Positions 52,885 to 61,662 of a stretch of DNA of 64,000 nt are shown here, piece by piece. Where the stretch lies: positions 182,114 through 246,113 of the forward strand of contig JAHXIO010000010.1 of assembly GCA_025655595.1 (NCBI GenBank), given 5' to 3'. Within the stretch, counting starts at the first letter, position 1, and each line of letters starts with the position of its first letter. Source of the DNA: Candidatus Thiodiazotropha sp. (ex Monitilora ramsayi). Lineage in GTDB: Bacteria > Pseudomonadota > Gammaproteobacteria > Chromatiales > Chromatiaceae. The position numbers and the translations under genes are program-made. The notes below the pieces were generated by a model. That model was given only the letters and a program-made list of their open reading frames with translations. It was not told the origin of the DNA and did not search any database.

Positions 52885-55800
52885 TCAGGCCTCTTCCAGC
52901 CGCGCAACAAGCGCGAGTACCTGTTCCGGGGTGAAGGGTTTTTCCAACAATGGGGCGCCGGTCTGCTTCAGAAACGGGGCGATGGCTGCCGAAAGCGTAT
53001 CGCCGGTGATAAAAGCGGTGTGCGGAATCAACTCCGGGTAGTCACGCTTAATTACACGCCATAGACCGGGCCCATCGAGATCCGGCATGCGAATATCCGA
53101 CAGAATCAGGTCGCAGTGATGGGTCTTCAACCAATCCCTGGCTTCATATCCGCTGTGTGTACAAGTGGCGGTCAGGCCGGCGGATTGAAGGATCTCCGCC
53201 AGCATCTCAGCGATCTCCGGCTCATCCTCAACAATCAGCACGTGACGATCGGTAAGCTCGCGTTTAGACAACGCCTGTGATGATGGCTGACTGTCTCTAC
53301 TGGGAGGGCTCAAGGGTAATTTCAGCTCAAAAACGGCACCGCCCTCTTTCTCCAGCAGCTTCAGCTCTCCTCCATGTTCCCGCACAATACCCCGGCTGAC
53401 AGATAGACCGATGCCTGTACCCACATCACCCTTTTTTGTGGTAAAGAAGGGGTCGAAAATACGTTGACGCAGATTTGTGGGCACACCAGGTCCATTGTCT
53501 GCCACCCGCAGATAGGTCGTTTCAGACAACACACCACTCTCCACCGAAATCCATCTTGGTTCCGGCTGCTCAACCAAAGCATGTTGGGCGTTGACGAGAA
53601 GATTGATCACGACCTGGCCTATCTGGTCGACATCGAGAAATTGGTCCGGCAGATCCGGGGCCATCTGCGTGGAGAGTTCGATACCTGAGGTGCGCAGGCT
53701 ATAGCCGAGCAACTCGATCGCACTCTCCACGATTTCGTTCAGATTGCCCTGAATCCTTTCCGGCTTTCTTTGCCGGGCCATGGAGAGAAAGGTGTGTACG
53801 ATACGGCCACAGCGCTCTGCAGCGGTGTGAATTTTTTCAACCTCGATCTTTACGTTGGAATCCTGGGTCTTGGCCTCGAGCAACGCGGTACGGCCCATCA
53901 AAATGGCGAGGGGATTGTTGAGCTCATGCGCGACACCGGCAAGCAGCTCCCCCATCGCCGACAGTTTTTCGCTCTGACGCAACGCCTCCCGCTGCCTGGC
54001 CAACTCCTTCGAGGCACGTTTCTGTTCAGTGATATCACGCGATATGGAGAGGACATGGGGCTTGCCCTGATACTGCATGGGGACGGTTCGAGTTTCCAGA
54101 TTGACGACCGAACCGTCCTTGCGATAACCCTTAGCCTCTATGACGAAGGATTTGCCTTCGGTGACCGAGTGCATGAACTGTCCGAATGCGGTCTTGGAGG
54201 ATTCATGGATGTGTTGCTCGATCGGTTTGACGAGGAACTCTTCCCGGGTGTACCCACCCATCTCCCAGGTGGCAGGATTGAGATCGACAATCTCGCCTGC
54301 CGAGTTCCACAGCACCATGGCGTCGCTGGTCGCGTTAAAAATAGAACGATACTGCTCCTCGCTGGCGCGCAGTTTCTCCTCAGCCACCTTGCGTGCAGTG
54401 ATCTCCCGGGTGTGCACCAAAATCCGGTCAATACCGCCGATGGGTACCCGACGCACGAAGACCTCGTCCCAGTGGAGGCTGTTGTCGCGGTTTCTTCGAT
54501 GCCATTCGAAATGGAGTTGTTCACCCTCTACAGCACGCCCCATCAACTTCATCGCATCTTCCTGGGTGTATGGCGGCACACCCGAACTCAGGGTTCCCAC
54601 ATCGATTTGCAGCATCTCTTCGTAACTGTATCCATAGATCTCACACGCCTTGCGGTTGACGTCAAGAATAGCGCCGGTATTAAGATCGTGTACAAAGATC
54701 GCATCCTCCGACGCCTCGAAAATAGCGCGATAGCTGGCCTCGGATGCACGCAACGCCAGGTCCGCCCGCTCTCGCTCCAATTCACTGGCGGCGCGACCAG
54801 CGAATATCTGCAGGATAGACTCTATCAGGGCCTCGTCCTGCAACTGTCTTCCATGGAGTACGGCGAGCAGGCCGAGAATCTCTCCCGAGGAATCGGAAAG
54901 CGGTATCGCAGCATAGCTCTCCATCTCGATATCCTGCAGCAAACGGTCCTCGGGAAACCGCTGCTGAATACCCTCCGGATAGAAACGGAACTGTTGACCA
55001 ACCACGTTCTGACAGGGACTGCCTTCGAGTTGATAGGTGATGTTATCTTCAATGCGGCCATGGGCGTAGAGCGCCCTTGTACGAATTGCATCCCCATTCT
55101 CAAGCATGCCGATAAGGGCGTAATCGGCGCCGATCGCTTTCGACAGGTACATGACAAGGGAGCTGAAGATCTCTTCACCGCGTGCGGCGGAGACCCCCAG
55201 AGCCGCCTGACGCAATACCTCCTCTGAGCGTTTTCGTTTGGTGATATCCGTAGAGATGCCGCAGATTGCGTAGATCTCCCCGCCGGTGTCGTATAGTGGA
55301 AATTTAATGGATATGTAGGTGTGCACCCCATCCTCGAGGGTAACCTCCTCCTCGAACTCCATCACCTTGTTCTGCCCCAGCACCAGCCGGTCGTTTTCAC
55401 TGAACGCCTTTGCGGTATGCGGCGGGAATATCTCATCCAGGGATTTGCCGAGCACCTCCGTCTCGCTGATACCCAGCAAGCGTTCAAAGGGTTGGTTCAC
55501 GAGGAGAAAACGCCCTTCGATATCCCGCACATAGACCACTGCAGACGAATTGTTGAGTATCTGCTGCAGGCGCTCCTCGCTCTCCTGCACCCTGCGGGCG
55601 GCACTACGGGTTTCGGCGAAGGCGCGCGAGACCACATTGACCCAGGTTTGCCAAAGACTCGGCAGGTGAGGCTCCTCGGTAGCGGGTTCCCTTGATGCCT
55701 CACGGATGTAATCGACCAGCGCCAAGGCTGGGCTGATGAACTCGCGCCTGAGCAGGTATAGGGCAATGAACACTGTTGCCAGCAATGCAATCAGGATCAC

Positions 55801-56928
55801 GCCAAAGGGAAGCAACCGAGGAAAGGTCAATTGCTGAATTTCATGGTCACTGACCAGATATATCAAGGTCCATGGTGCGTGCCTGGCATCGATAGTCACG
55901 AGGTAATCCGATCCGGCCTGTACCGGTTGACCTGGGTTGAGACGCACCTCTGAGAGCCTCGCTTCATTCAGCGATTGAGGGAGCGCATCAGTGACCTTGC
56001 GTATGGCATTCAGCGGTGAACCTGCGGTATCCGCCAGCAGCATCTGCCTGTCATCCATGATAATCAGGCGTCCCACATCAATGGGCAGATCGGACAGAAA
56101 CTCCTCGAGCGTGACCAGCCTCAGATCAGTACCTACGGTACCGAGAAAATCCCCATCAACATAGACAGGTGCGCCGTGCGACACCATCGCACCGGTGCCG
56201 CCCGCATCCGCATAAGGCGCTGTCCAGTAGGGTTTACCTTGTGGGTTCTGATTGGGCGTACCCGCGAGATAGATCTCGTACTGGAACCAATCGTTTATCG
56301 CCGCTTTCAATGAAGGATAGTTCTTTGCCTGGACAATCTCTTCGGCGCTGAACCATGGATAGACCGACGCTGAGACACTGTCCGCAGAAAAGAAATAGGA
56401 CCATTGAAAATAGGTCGTCACATCATGCGTGAGCCGGGCAAGAGAGAAAAACTCCAGGGCCTGATCGAGAACCACCTCACCGACTTCAGGTCTGCGCGGG
56501 TCGTCACCAATCCAGACCAATTGTCCGACGTATTGACGTTCATCGGCGGGCACTTCGTCCAGGGTAAATCCATCGAGCGCATCACCGATATAGCGAGGTC
56601 TGTAGTAGGCGCGTAGATCGCTGGGATAACTGGGCGGGCTTCTCAGGTAGTTTTCCGACCACGCCTTCATCTGCAGGACATGGTCGCTTGCCAGTTTTGC
56701 AATACCATCAATCGCGATAGAGTGACTGAGCGCATTCTGTGCCAGTGTGTGCAATACCTGCGCCCGCACATCTCGGTATTGTTGCGCGGCCAACACCATC
56801 ACCACCACAAACAACGGCAGCGTGACGATCAGAAGAAGCCAACGATATCTTGCCGATAGCCGGTGATGGGGTTGATCTCTTGATGTCTGCCGACGTTCCG
56901 TAACGATGCTTGGCGCTGTGGTATTCAT
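52885..56928 (-). CDS. Cache/PAS/GAF hybrid sensor histidine kinase with C-terminal receiver
   Basis: 1347 residues. Two transmembrane helices (about 30-48 and 376-398) bracket a large dCache-like periplasmic domain containing VSHGAPVYVDGDFLGTVGTDL. PAS 1 lies near 460-580, GAF near 590-745, PAS 2 near 750-870 and PAS 3 near 875-995. The HisKA box GVAHELNNPLAILMGR has its His near 1000, HATPase ADNGPGVPTNL is near 1142, and a receiver domain (LIVEDEPEIAEML, SDIRMPDLDGPG) runs from about 1237 to the end. It starts inside the stop of the response regulator gene (ATGA overlap), so they are one unit. Ligand unknown. Confidence 0.9.
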   Translation of the reverse strand: MNTTAPSIVTERRQTSRDQPHHRLSARYRWLLLIVTLPLFVVVMVLAAQQYRDVRAQVLHTLAQNALSHSIAIDGIAKLASDHVLQMKAWSENYLRSPPSYPSDLRAYYRPRYIGDALDGFTLDEVPADERQYVGQLVWIGDDPRRPEVGEVVLDQALEFFSLARLTHDVTTYFQWSYFFSADSVSASVYPWFSAEEIVQAKNYPSLKAAINDWFQYEIYLAGTPNQNPQGKPYWTAPYADAGGTGAMVSHGAPVYVDGDFLGTVGTDLRLVTLEEFLSDLPIDVGRLIIMDDRQMLLADTAGSPLNAIRKVTDALPQSLNEARLSEVRLNPGQPVQAGSDYLVTIDARHAPWTLIYLVSDHEIQQLTFPRLLPFGVILIALLATVFIALYLLRREFISPALALVDYIREASREPATEEPHLPSLWQTWVNVVSRAFAETRSAARRVQESEERLQQILNNSSAVVYVRDIEGRFLLVNQPFERLLGISETEVLGKSLDEIFPPHTAKAFSENDRLVLGQNKVMEFEEEVTLEDGVHTYISIKFPLYDTGGEIYAICGISTDITKRKRSEEVLRQAALGVSAARGEEIFSSLVMYLSKAIGADYALIGMLENGDAIRTRALYAHGRIEDNITYQLEGSPCQNVVGQQFRFYPEGIQQRFPEDRLLQDIEMESYAAIPLSDSSGEILGLLAVLHGRQLQDEALIESILQIFAGRAASELERERADLALRASEASYRAIFEASEDAIFVHDLNTGAILDVNRKACEIYGYSYEEMLQIDVGTLSSGVPPYTQEDAMKLMGRAVEGEQLHFEWHRRNRDNSLHWDEVFVRRVPIGGIDRILVHTREITARKVAEEKLRASEEQYRSIFNATSDAMVLWNSAGEIVDLNPATWEMGGYTREEFLVKPIEQHIHESSKTAFGQFMHSVTEGKSFVIEAKGYRKDGSVVNLETRTVPMQYQGKPHVLSISRDITEQKRASKELARQREALRQSEKLSAMGELLAGVAHELNNPLAILMGRTALLEAKTQDSNVKIEVEKIHTAAERCGRIVHTFLSMARQRKPERIQGNLNEIVESAIELLGYSLRTSGIELSTQMAPDLPDQFLDVDQIGQVVINLLVNAQHALVEQPEPRWISVESGVLSETTYLRVADNGPGVPTNLRQRIFDPFFTTKKGDVGTGIGLSVSRGIVREHGGELKLLEKEGGAVFELKLPLSPPSRDSQPSSQALSKRELTDRHVLIVEDEPEIAEMLAEILQSAGLTATCTHSGYEARDWLKTHHCDLILSDIRMPDLDGPGLWRVIKRDYPELIPHTAFITGDTLSAAIAPFLKQTGAPLLEKPFTPEQVLALVARLEEA

Positions 56929-57629
56929 GATTTTACATACATGTAACCCACGCCGCGCACAGTCTTGATGGCCTCGGGCTTTTCGGGATCGAGTTCAATC
57001 TTCCTGCGCAGTCGCATAATACGCAGATCAATAGATCGATCAAACACATCCCAGTCCTTGTTATGGGCCAACTCCATCAACTGGTCCCGATTCAGTGCCT
57101 TGTTCGGATGATCGATGAAGACCTTAAGCAGATCGTACTCCATCGCAGTCAGGGGTTGCTCCTTGCCTGCTGCGTCATACAGCTTGCGCATCGAGAGATC
57201 CAGTTCACACGCGCCGAATGACACCCTACCCTGCCGCACTGGCGCCTTTGTTTGATCCGCGACTCTTCGTAAAACACTTTTAATACGAGCAAGTAACTCA
57301 CGCAGGTCAAAGGGCTTGGGTACATAATCGTCCGCACCCATCTCCAACCCGACTACTCGATCAACAACATCGGCTGCTGTGGTAAGCATGATGATACCTA
57401 CCTGCTTATGCTGCTCCTTGATCCAACGGGCCAATGAGAGACCGTCTTCTCCCGGCATACGAATATCAAGCAGTGCAATATCCGGTGCTTGGCCAGAGAA
57501 GAAAGATCTAGCCTCCTCAGCACTGGTGGCTGTGTTAACGTTGAAGCCTTGATCTCCAAAATATTCCGCCAATATTTCACACAGCTCTGGCTCATCGTCA
57601 ACGACCAATATTCTTGCTGTTTTAAGCAT
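56925..57629 (-). CDS. OmpR-family response regulator paired with the hybrid kinase
   Basis: 234 residues from the Met at 57629 (MLKTARILVVDDEPEL); a longer frame adds 19 residues. Receiver: acidic VVDDEPELCEIL, phospho-Asp in IALLDIRMPGEDG near 54, Lys in PKPFDLRELLARI. The winged-helix C-terminus (FDRSIDLRIMRLRRKIE ... IKTVRGVGYMYV) is of the TorR/OmpR type. Upstream in the pair and coupled to the kinase by a 4-bp overlap. Confidence 0.92.
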   Translation of the reverse strand: MLKTARILVVDDEPELCEILAEYFGDQGFNVNTATSAEEARSFFSGQAPDIALLDIRMPGEDGLSLARWIKEQHKQVGIIMLTTAADVVDRVVGLEMGADDYVPKPFDLRELLARIKSVLRRVADQTKAPVRQGRVSFGACELDLSMRKLYDAAGKEQPLTAMEYDLLKVFIDHPNKALNRDQLMELAHNKDWDVFDRSIDLRIMRLRRKIELDPEKPEAIKTVRGVGYMYVKS

Positions 57630-57925
57630 GGTCTCTGTCGGAACGGAAATGGTTACTATGTAATATTCCTTAACCATAGCCGCCATGTATCAAATAGCAA
57701 AAGAGCACTGATACAATTGAAACAATCAAATCTGAAGGGACAATCCGAACCTGAGTTAAAAAGGAAAAGCTAAGTGCATGAACTATAGGAACAAAATGAC
57801 TACACAACTTATCTAACTCTTTCCTTTAGTCATAGTCGGTGATTTACTGGTTACGCATGTTATGATATTGCCACGTTCAAGTTTACAGACACGTTTTATC
57901 GTTTGTTTTGAAGGATCAAGAATCA

Positions 57926-59041
57926 ATGAAGTGCCCCAAATGCGGCTATGACAGCCTGAACGAGATCAGCTGCTCCCACTGCGGTATCATTTTTCAAAAA
58001 TACGCCACTCAGGAATTTAGAAAAAGGCAACTTGAAGATGAACGTCTCGATCGCAGAGATCGACTGAAACGACAGTGGATTACGATCGGTGTTGTCACAT
58101 CGATCGTACTGCTCCTTACCGGTTTTTTCCTATTACCTGACGATACGCCGGACGATAGTCTGAGTGCCGACCAGACAAGTCAGGATCGAAAACAGCCACG
58201 CTTCATGGTACCAGGCATCGGCCCAGGGTACTGGACTCAAGACGGTACACAATTAAAATGGGTTTCGACACCTGGAGAAACCAGGCTTAACAATGTCCGT
58301 GACAGCACTTTCAATTTCGGCCTGGGGATCGATAAGGGCTTCATCATCACAAATGAGTGCCATGCAATCATCAATAGTGACCTATCAAAACGGAAGGCAT
58401 CCAAGGGTACCGGCCCTCTTAAACAAGACAAAGTATATTTAGACATACTGCTGGACTCCAGGGATGAGGCAAAAGCCATATACGAGGAGCATAGAAAGAA
58501 GTTCATTTCCAACTGCAAGGACTGTAGCAAAAAGGCTTTTGACAATTCCATGTATCAATATGCTTCCAAGCTTAAAGAGATTGAGAGGAAAATCTCTCAG
58601 GCGCAGGCGAAACTGGATCAGTCAAAAGAATACCAGGAACATAATGATGTTGTCTGGGCACATACCCATTATGGTCGCCTCAAAGTACGCCAGGTTGAGC
58701 ATAGCGTAAAGCTTGGTCTCTCCTTGGTCATGCTGGACAGAGAGTATTGTGAAAACATCCCACGGGGCGATCCTGCAAGCCTGACTCCCGGTGAACCCGT
58801 ATTCACCCTACAGGGGCACAAAGCGGTCGATTTATTGGGCGGAGAGTACCTAGGCATCAGTAAAACGGGAAAATCTTCCAACTATATCAAGCACAACATC
58901 AAAGTTAGAAAGGCGGACCAGGGGTTTCCACTGCTTGACCGGGATGGCAACGTAATTGGTATCACGATCGAGTCAAATTCGGGTAAATCTGTCGCCATAC
59001 CGATCGATATGGCATTACGCGAACTCAAACTACTGATTTGA
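57926..59041 (+). CDS. Zinc-ribbon, single-helix, HtrA-like inactive protease-fold protein
   Basis: 371 residues from the ATG at 57926, which has AAGGA 10 bp upstream (a TTG at 57908 is less likely). The zinc ribbon CPKCGYDSLNEISCSHCG uses C3, C6, C16 and C19. A transmembrane helix lies near 48-66. The rest resembles a trypsin-like HtrA domain: GLGIDKGFIITNECHAI near 131-148 recalls the His-containing strand, and ADQGFPLLDRDGNVIGITI near 330 recalls GNSGGPLxxxxGxVIGI, but the catalytic Ser is not there. A helical insert (about 165-235) separates them. Probably a pseudoprotease that binds rather than cleaves peptides (inference). Confidence 0.68.
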   Translation: MKCPKCGYDSLNEISCSHCGIIFQKYATQEFRKRQLEDERLDRRDRLKRQWITIGVVTSIVLLLTGFFLLPDDTPDDSLSADQTSQDRKQPRFMVPGIGPGYWTQDGTQLKWVSTPGETRLNNVRDSTFNFGLGIDKGFIITNECHAIINSDLSKRKASKGTGPLKQDKVYLDILLDSRDEAKAIYEEHRKKFISNCKDCSKKAFDNSMYQYASKLKEIERKISQAQAKLDQSKEYQEHNDVVWAHTHYGRLKVRQVEHSVKLGLSLVMLDREYCENIPRGDPASLTPGEPVFTLQGHKAVDLLGGEYLGISKTGKSSNYIKHNIKVRKADQGFPLLDRDGNVIGITIESNSGKSVAIPIDMALRELKLLI

Positions 59042-59044
59042 TCT

Positions 59045-59476
59045 ATGCGTTACTTCGTAAGAGTCTTGGTGATCATACTGCTACCGATCATGGCCTATGA
59101 AATATTTTCCGTATTTCTCGGCAATCGAATGGTCAATAAGACGCATATGTTCCATGCCTACAGCATCGGAATTGAGATTGCCAAGGACTACGAAACCAAA
59201 AAAGCCGTTTCTGACATCATCAGCAATGATCGATTCCAATACAGACTTCCCGGGGACACAATCAAGAACTCCATTATACGAAGCATTCAGTTTGAACAGA
59301 ATGGATCCATCAGTATGATTCTGGATGAAAGATCCGGTGTCGATAACGGCGTGCTGAGCATTGTCCCTGTTTACGAAAACAATAGATTCAGGCAGTGGAA
59401 GTGCTTGACCAGAGACTTTCCTGATATTCAGGAAACGATTGACCAGTGTATATATATAGGGAATTTACAGCCTTAA
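59045..59476 (+). CDS. Membrane-anchored protein with weak pilin-like C-terminus
   Basis: 143 residues, N-terminal helix (FVRVLVIILLPIMAYEIFSVFLG). The C-terminal VLSIVPVYENNRFRQWKCLT ... IDQC has the W-x-C ... C pattern of the type IV pilin disulfide loop, but there is no prepilin Gly-Phe-Thr-Leu-x-Glu cleavage motif. It follows the pseudoprotease gene by 3 bp and is presumably co-transcribed. No defined family; the pilin link is weak. Confidence 0.6.
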   Translation: MRYFVRVLVIILLPIMAYEIFSVFLGNRMVNKTHMFHAYSIGIEIAKDYETKKAVSDIISNDRFQYRLPGDTIKNSIIRSIQFEQNGSISMILDERSGVDNGVLSIVPVYENNRFRQWKCLTRDFPDIQETIDQCIYIGNLQP

Positions 59477-59567
59477 ATGTACGATGAGAACTCGAGCATA
59501 GCTGACAAACTGGCGCGCAATGACAGTTTTGACACCCCTCAACACTGACTTAATATATGCTTGGCAA

Positions 59568-59918
59568 TTAGCAATCTTTTGGTATCTCTGCTTGCATATC
59601 ATTCACGCTTTCTATTTTGTACAAGCCATCATAATCTGCAGCAAAACCATCTTCTGCCTTGCCGTTCTCCGAACCAATAAAACGAATGAATACACTTTCG
59701 TATGGCTTCATCGTATTTGACTGATGAAACTCTCTCAATAACCAATAGATTTCATTCTTGGCTTGAACCCAAAATACCAAATCTGACCCGCATAGCTGAA
59801 TTGTATTTACTTCATGTCCCCATGTGTATTTGCCAGCCAGTGTAGTGCGTTTTTCCTCTACGGATGAACATGACACAAGAAGCAACAATACTAGACCAAA
59901 GTATTTTATTCTATACAT
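59568..59918 (-). CDS. Small lipoprotein, unknown
   Basis: 116 residues from the Met at 59918 (MYRIKYFGLVLLLLVSC), with lipobox LLVSC at 13-17. The mature part is KYTWGHEVNTIQLCGSDLVFW ... KPYESVFIRFIGSENG. AT-richer than the core genes and next to the cassette array, in the same orientation as the cassettes, but no attC site follows it. I do not recognise a family. Confidence 0.62.
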   Translation of the reverse strand: MYRIKYFGLVLLLLVSCSSVEEKRTTLAGKYTWGHEVNTIQLCGSDLVFWVQAKNEIYWLLREFHQSNTMKPYESVFIRFIGSENGKAEDGFAADYDGLYKIESVNDMQAEIPKDC

Positions 59919-59998
59919 GTTACATTCAGGGTAAGGTGCGCTTGGCAGCATCACTGTAAAATTACCATAGGGATCGGTAATTATTAAAATAGTATTGA

Positions 59999-60322
59999 TT
60001 ATTGTTTGTCACCGAGCCCTTTTTTCATTAAACGACTCCAGCGCTCAATGAGTGCTTGAAACACAGCCTCTACATATTCTTCAGTTTCATGCTCATAAAC
60101 AGAATCAGGCCACCAGTCATTAAAGCAGCCATTACCACCTAGTGGTATTTTTCTATATTCTTCTACGGCTTTATTAATTGCTTTTGTCTCTAATGCTTTA
60201 AGACAAGCTTTTAAGTGACTCATTCTTTCGTCTTTATAGTCATGTTCCTCACAAAATTTAACTAGTGCATTTGTTGCTCTTAACTGCGAATCCAACCAAG
60301 CTGTAGAGGAACTATGCTTCAT
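59999..60322 (-). CDS. Small ORF at the distal end of the cassette array, unknown
   Basis: 107 residues from the Met at 60322 (MKHSSSTAWLDSQLRAT), 12-18 bp after the R' box GTTATGC of the IS-split attC. Another Met at 60337 lies within that box. The frame is open further upstream to 60481 only because it reads into the IS element; that extension is artificial. Helical, with Cys and Trp (GGNGCFNDWWPDSVYEHETEEY). No family recognised and no attC follows, so it could be the terminal cassette with a lost site or the adjacent chromosomal gene. Confidence 0.6.
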   Translation of the reverse strand: MKHSSSTAWLDSQLRATNALVKFCEEHDYKDERMSHLKACLKALETKAINKAVEEYRKIPLGGNGCFNDWWPDSVYEHETEEYVEAVFQALIERWSRLMKKGLGDKQ

Positions 60323-60333
60323 ATACTTTTTAT

Positions 60334-60371
60334 GCATAACGTTAAAGCTGTGCGGCGCAAACGAAGCGCAG
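60334..60371 (-). other. attC site E, distal half (split by IS3 element)
   Basis: Minus-strand R' box GTTATGC at 60340-60334, with the stem half GCGCCGCACAGCTTTAAC upstream of it. The other half is at 61637-61662. Joining the two halves across the IS gives a contiguous attC of about 63 bp ending in R'' ACATAAC. Confidence 0.65.
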
Positions 60372-60401
60372 TGATCTTCCCCCGATAATTCGGACACATG
60401 A

Positions 60402-61289
60402 TTATGCTGTTCTCTTTTCATAGTCGATAGGGTTGGTATATCCGATCCCTGAATGTAGTCGAGATCGATTGTAAAAGCCATCGATGTACGAAGACAAAGC
60501 CAAACTCAAATCTTGTTTACAGTTGAATATTCTACCGCGTATCAACTCACCTTTAAGACTATGATAAAACGATTCCATATGCGCATTGTCAGTACAATAC
60601 CCCAGGCGGTTGTAACTGCGCCTCAGGCCATGTCTGACAAGCTCCTCCTGGATCGTATATGCCATGAACTCAATGCCTCTGTCCGTATGGAAGATCAGCC
60701 CTGGATCGGGATCGCGTTTCCTGATCACGCGCCTGAGTAATTGTAGGACATCAGCTGCCGTTCGGCTTTGGCTCAGTGACCAGCCCAGAATGCGCCTCGA
60801 ATACACATCCATGATCGTGATCAGGTGCTGATATTGGGAACCGACCTTGACATAGGTAAGATCCGCTACCCACTGTTTATCTTTTGCATTTGGAAAAGGG
60901 GTCTGAAGCCGAAGGTTCTTTCCATCCTGTTGGAATTGCCGAAGCCTTGGTGCTCGTCGTGTCACCTCCATTACTCGACCCTGTATTCCATTCTCTCGCA
61001 TTAATCGGGCTACCCGGTTTTTACCCACCGCAACACCCAATGCTTTAAGGCTTCGGTGGACACGTGGACTGCCATAAGTATGACGACTGGCTCGGTGGAT
61101 AGTGCGTATTCGCTCCAGCAACTCAACTTCCTCCTTGGCTCTTTTGCTTAGATCGCGCTTAAGCCAGTCATAGTAGCCACTGCGCGATACCCCCAACCAT
61201 TGACACAGGTATCTGACGCCTACTTCTCGTCCATATCTCTGGATGAATCCAAATCGCTCTGATGTTGTTCCGCCAGATACCGTTGCCAC
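60402..61289 (-). CDS. IS3-family transposase OrfB (DDE integrase domain)
   Basis: 295 codons. An HTH_21-like region (VRYLCQWLGVSRSGYYDWLKR) is followed by an rve-type catalytic core. Triad: Asp in WVADLTYVKV near 141, Asp in FHTDRGIEF near 199 and Glu in DNAHMESFYHSLK near 235. The GTG start is nominal: OrfB is expected mainly as an OrfAB fusion made by -1 frameshifting on AAAAAAG at 61295-61289. All catalytic residues are intact, so the element may be active. Confidence 0.9.
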   Translation of the reverse strand: MATVSGGTTSERFGFIQRYGREVGVRYLCQWLGVSRSGYYDWLKRDLSKRAKEEVELLERIRTIHRASRHTYGSPRVHRSLKALGVAVGKNRVARLMRENGIQGRVMEVTRRAPRLRQFQQDGKNLRLQTPFPNAKDKQWVADLTYVKVGSQYQHLITIMDVYSRRILGWSLSQSRTAADVLQLLRRVIRKRDPDPGLIFHTDRGIEFMAYTIQEELVRHGLRRSYNRLGYCTDNAHMESFYHSLKGELIRGRIFNCKQDLSLALSSYIDGFYNRSRLHSGIGYTNPIDYEKRTA

Positions 61290-61582
61290 TTTTTTAGCAG
61301 GTCGTTCTCCTGCTTTAATCGAGCCACTTCCTTTTCCAGGACTTTGACTCGATCCAGCTCCCCTTTTTCTTTCCGGATGCTGGTAAGCTTGTGTCTTTTA
61401 TCCGCCAATATCTTGCCTTCCCGATATTCTTTGCGCCATCGTGACAGCATGAATGGATGAATATCCAGTGTTTCTGCTACCCTCTTGATCTGTACTCCAT
61501 CCAAATAGGTTAACTGAACCGCCTTCGCTTTAAACTCATTTGTGTACCGCCAAGTCTTCCTTGGATTGTTGTATTTCGGCAT
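61220..61582 (-). CDS. IS3-family transposase OrfA
   Basis: 120 residues. An HTH_Tnp_1 DNA-binding domain (YTNEFKAKAVQLTYLDGVQIKRVAETLDIHPFMLSRWRKEY) is followed by a leucine-zipper coiled coil (VKVLEKEVARLKQENDLLKKW). It overlaps orfB by 70 bp. In the overlap the codons CTA AAA AAG contain the slippery heptamer A-AAA-AAG, the classical -1 site of this family, positioned just after the zipper. Confidence 0.92.
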   Translation of the reverse strand: MPKYNNPRKTWRYTNEFKAKAVQLTYLDGVQIKRVAETLDIHPFMLSRWRKEYREGKILADKRHKLTSIRKEKGELDRVKVLEKEVARLKQENDLLKKWQRYLAEQHQSDLDSSRDMDEK

Positions 61583-61636
61583 TTGACACCTCTTTCTTTG
61601 TTAGAAAAAAGTGTCCGTTTTATTAGGGGAAGTTCA

Positions 61637-61662
61637 GTGTCCGAACGAGCGCCTTGTTATGT
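61637..61662 (-). other. attC site E, proximal half
   Basis: Minus-strand R'' box ACATAAC (61662-61656) overlaps the TAA stop of the double-CXXCG cassette gene, followed by the stem half AAGGCGCTCGTTCGGACAC. The IS3 element starts immediately after. Confidence 0.62.

Larger units (their letters stand above)
60372..61636 (-). mobile_element. Complete IS3-family insertion sequence
   Basis: 1265 bp. Imperfect terminal inverted repeats of 26 bp: TGATCTTCCCCCGATAATTC at 60372 and TGAACTTCCCCTAATAAAAC (reverse complement at 61636), each ending CGGACAC; 21 of 26 agree. Ends are TG/CA. If trimmed by one base, AGT flanks both sides (60370-60372 and 61636-61638) as a 3-bp target duplication. It carries overlapping orfA and orfB. 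It interrupts integron attC site E. Confidence 0.88.

Noticed and set aside
60323..60481. Long N-terminal extension of the 59999 ORF
   Set aside because: It reads through attC E and into the IS3 terminus and orfB end, so it arose by the IS insertion and is not ancestral coding sequence.
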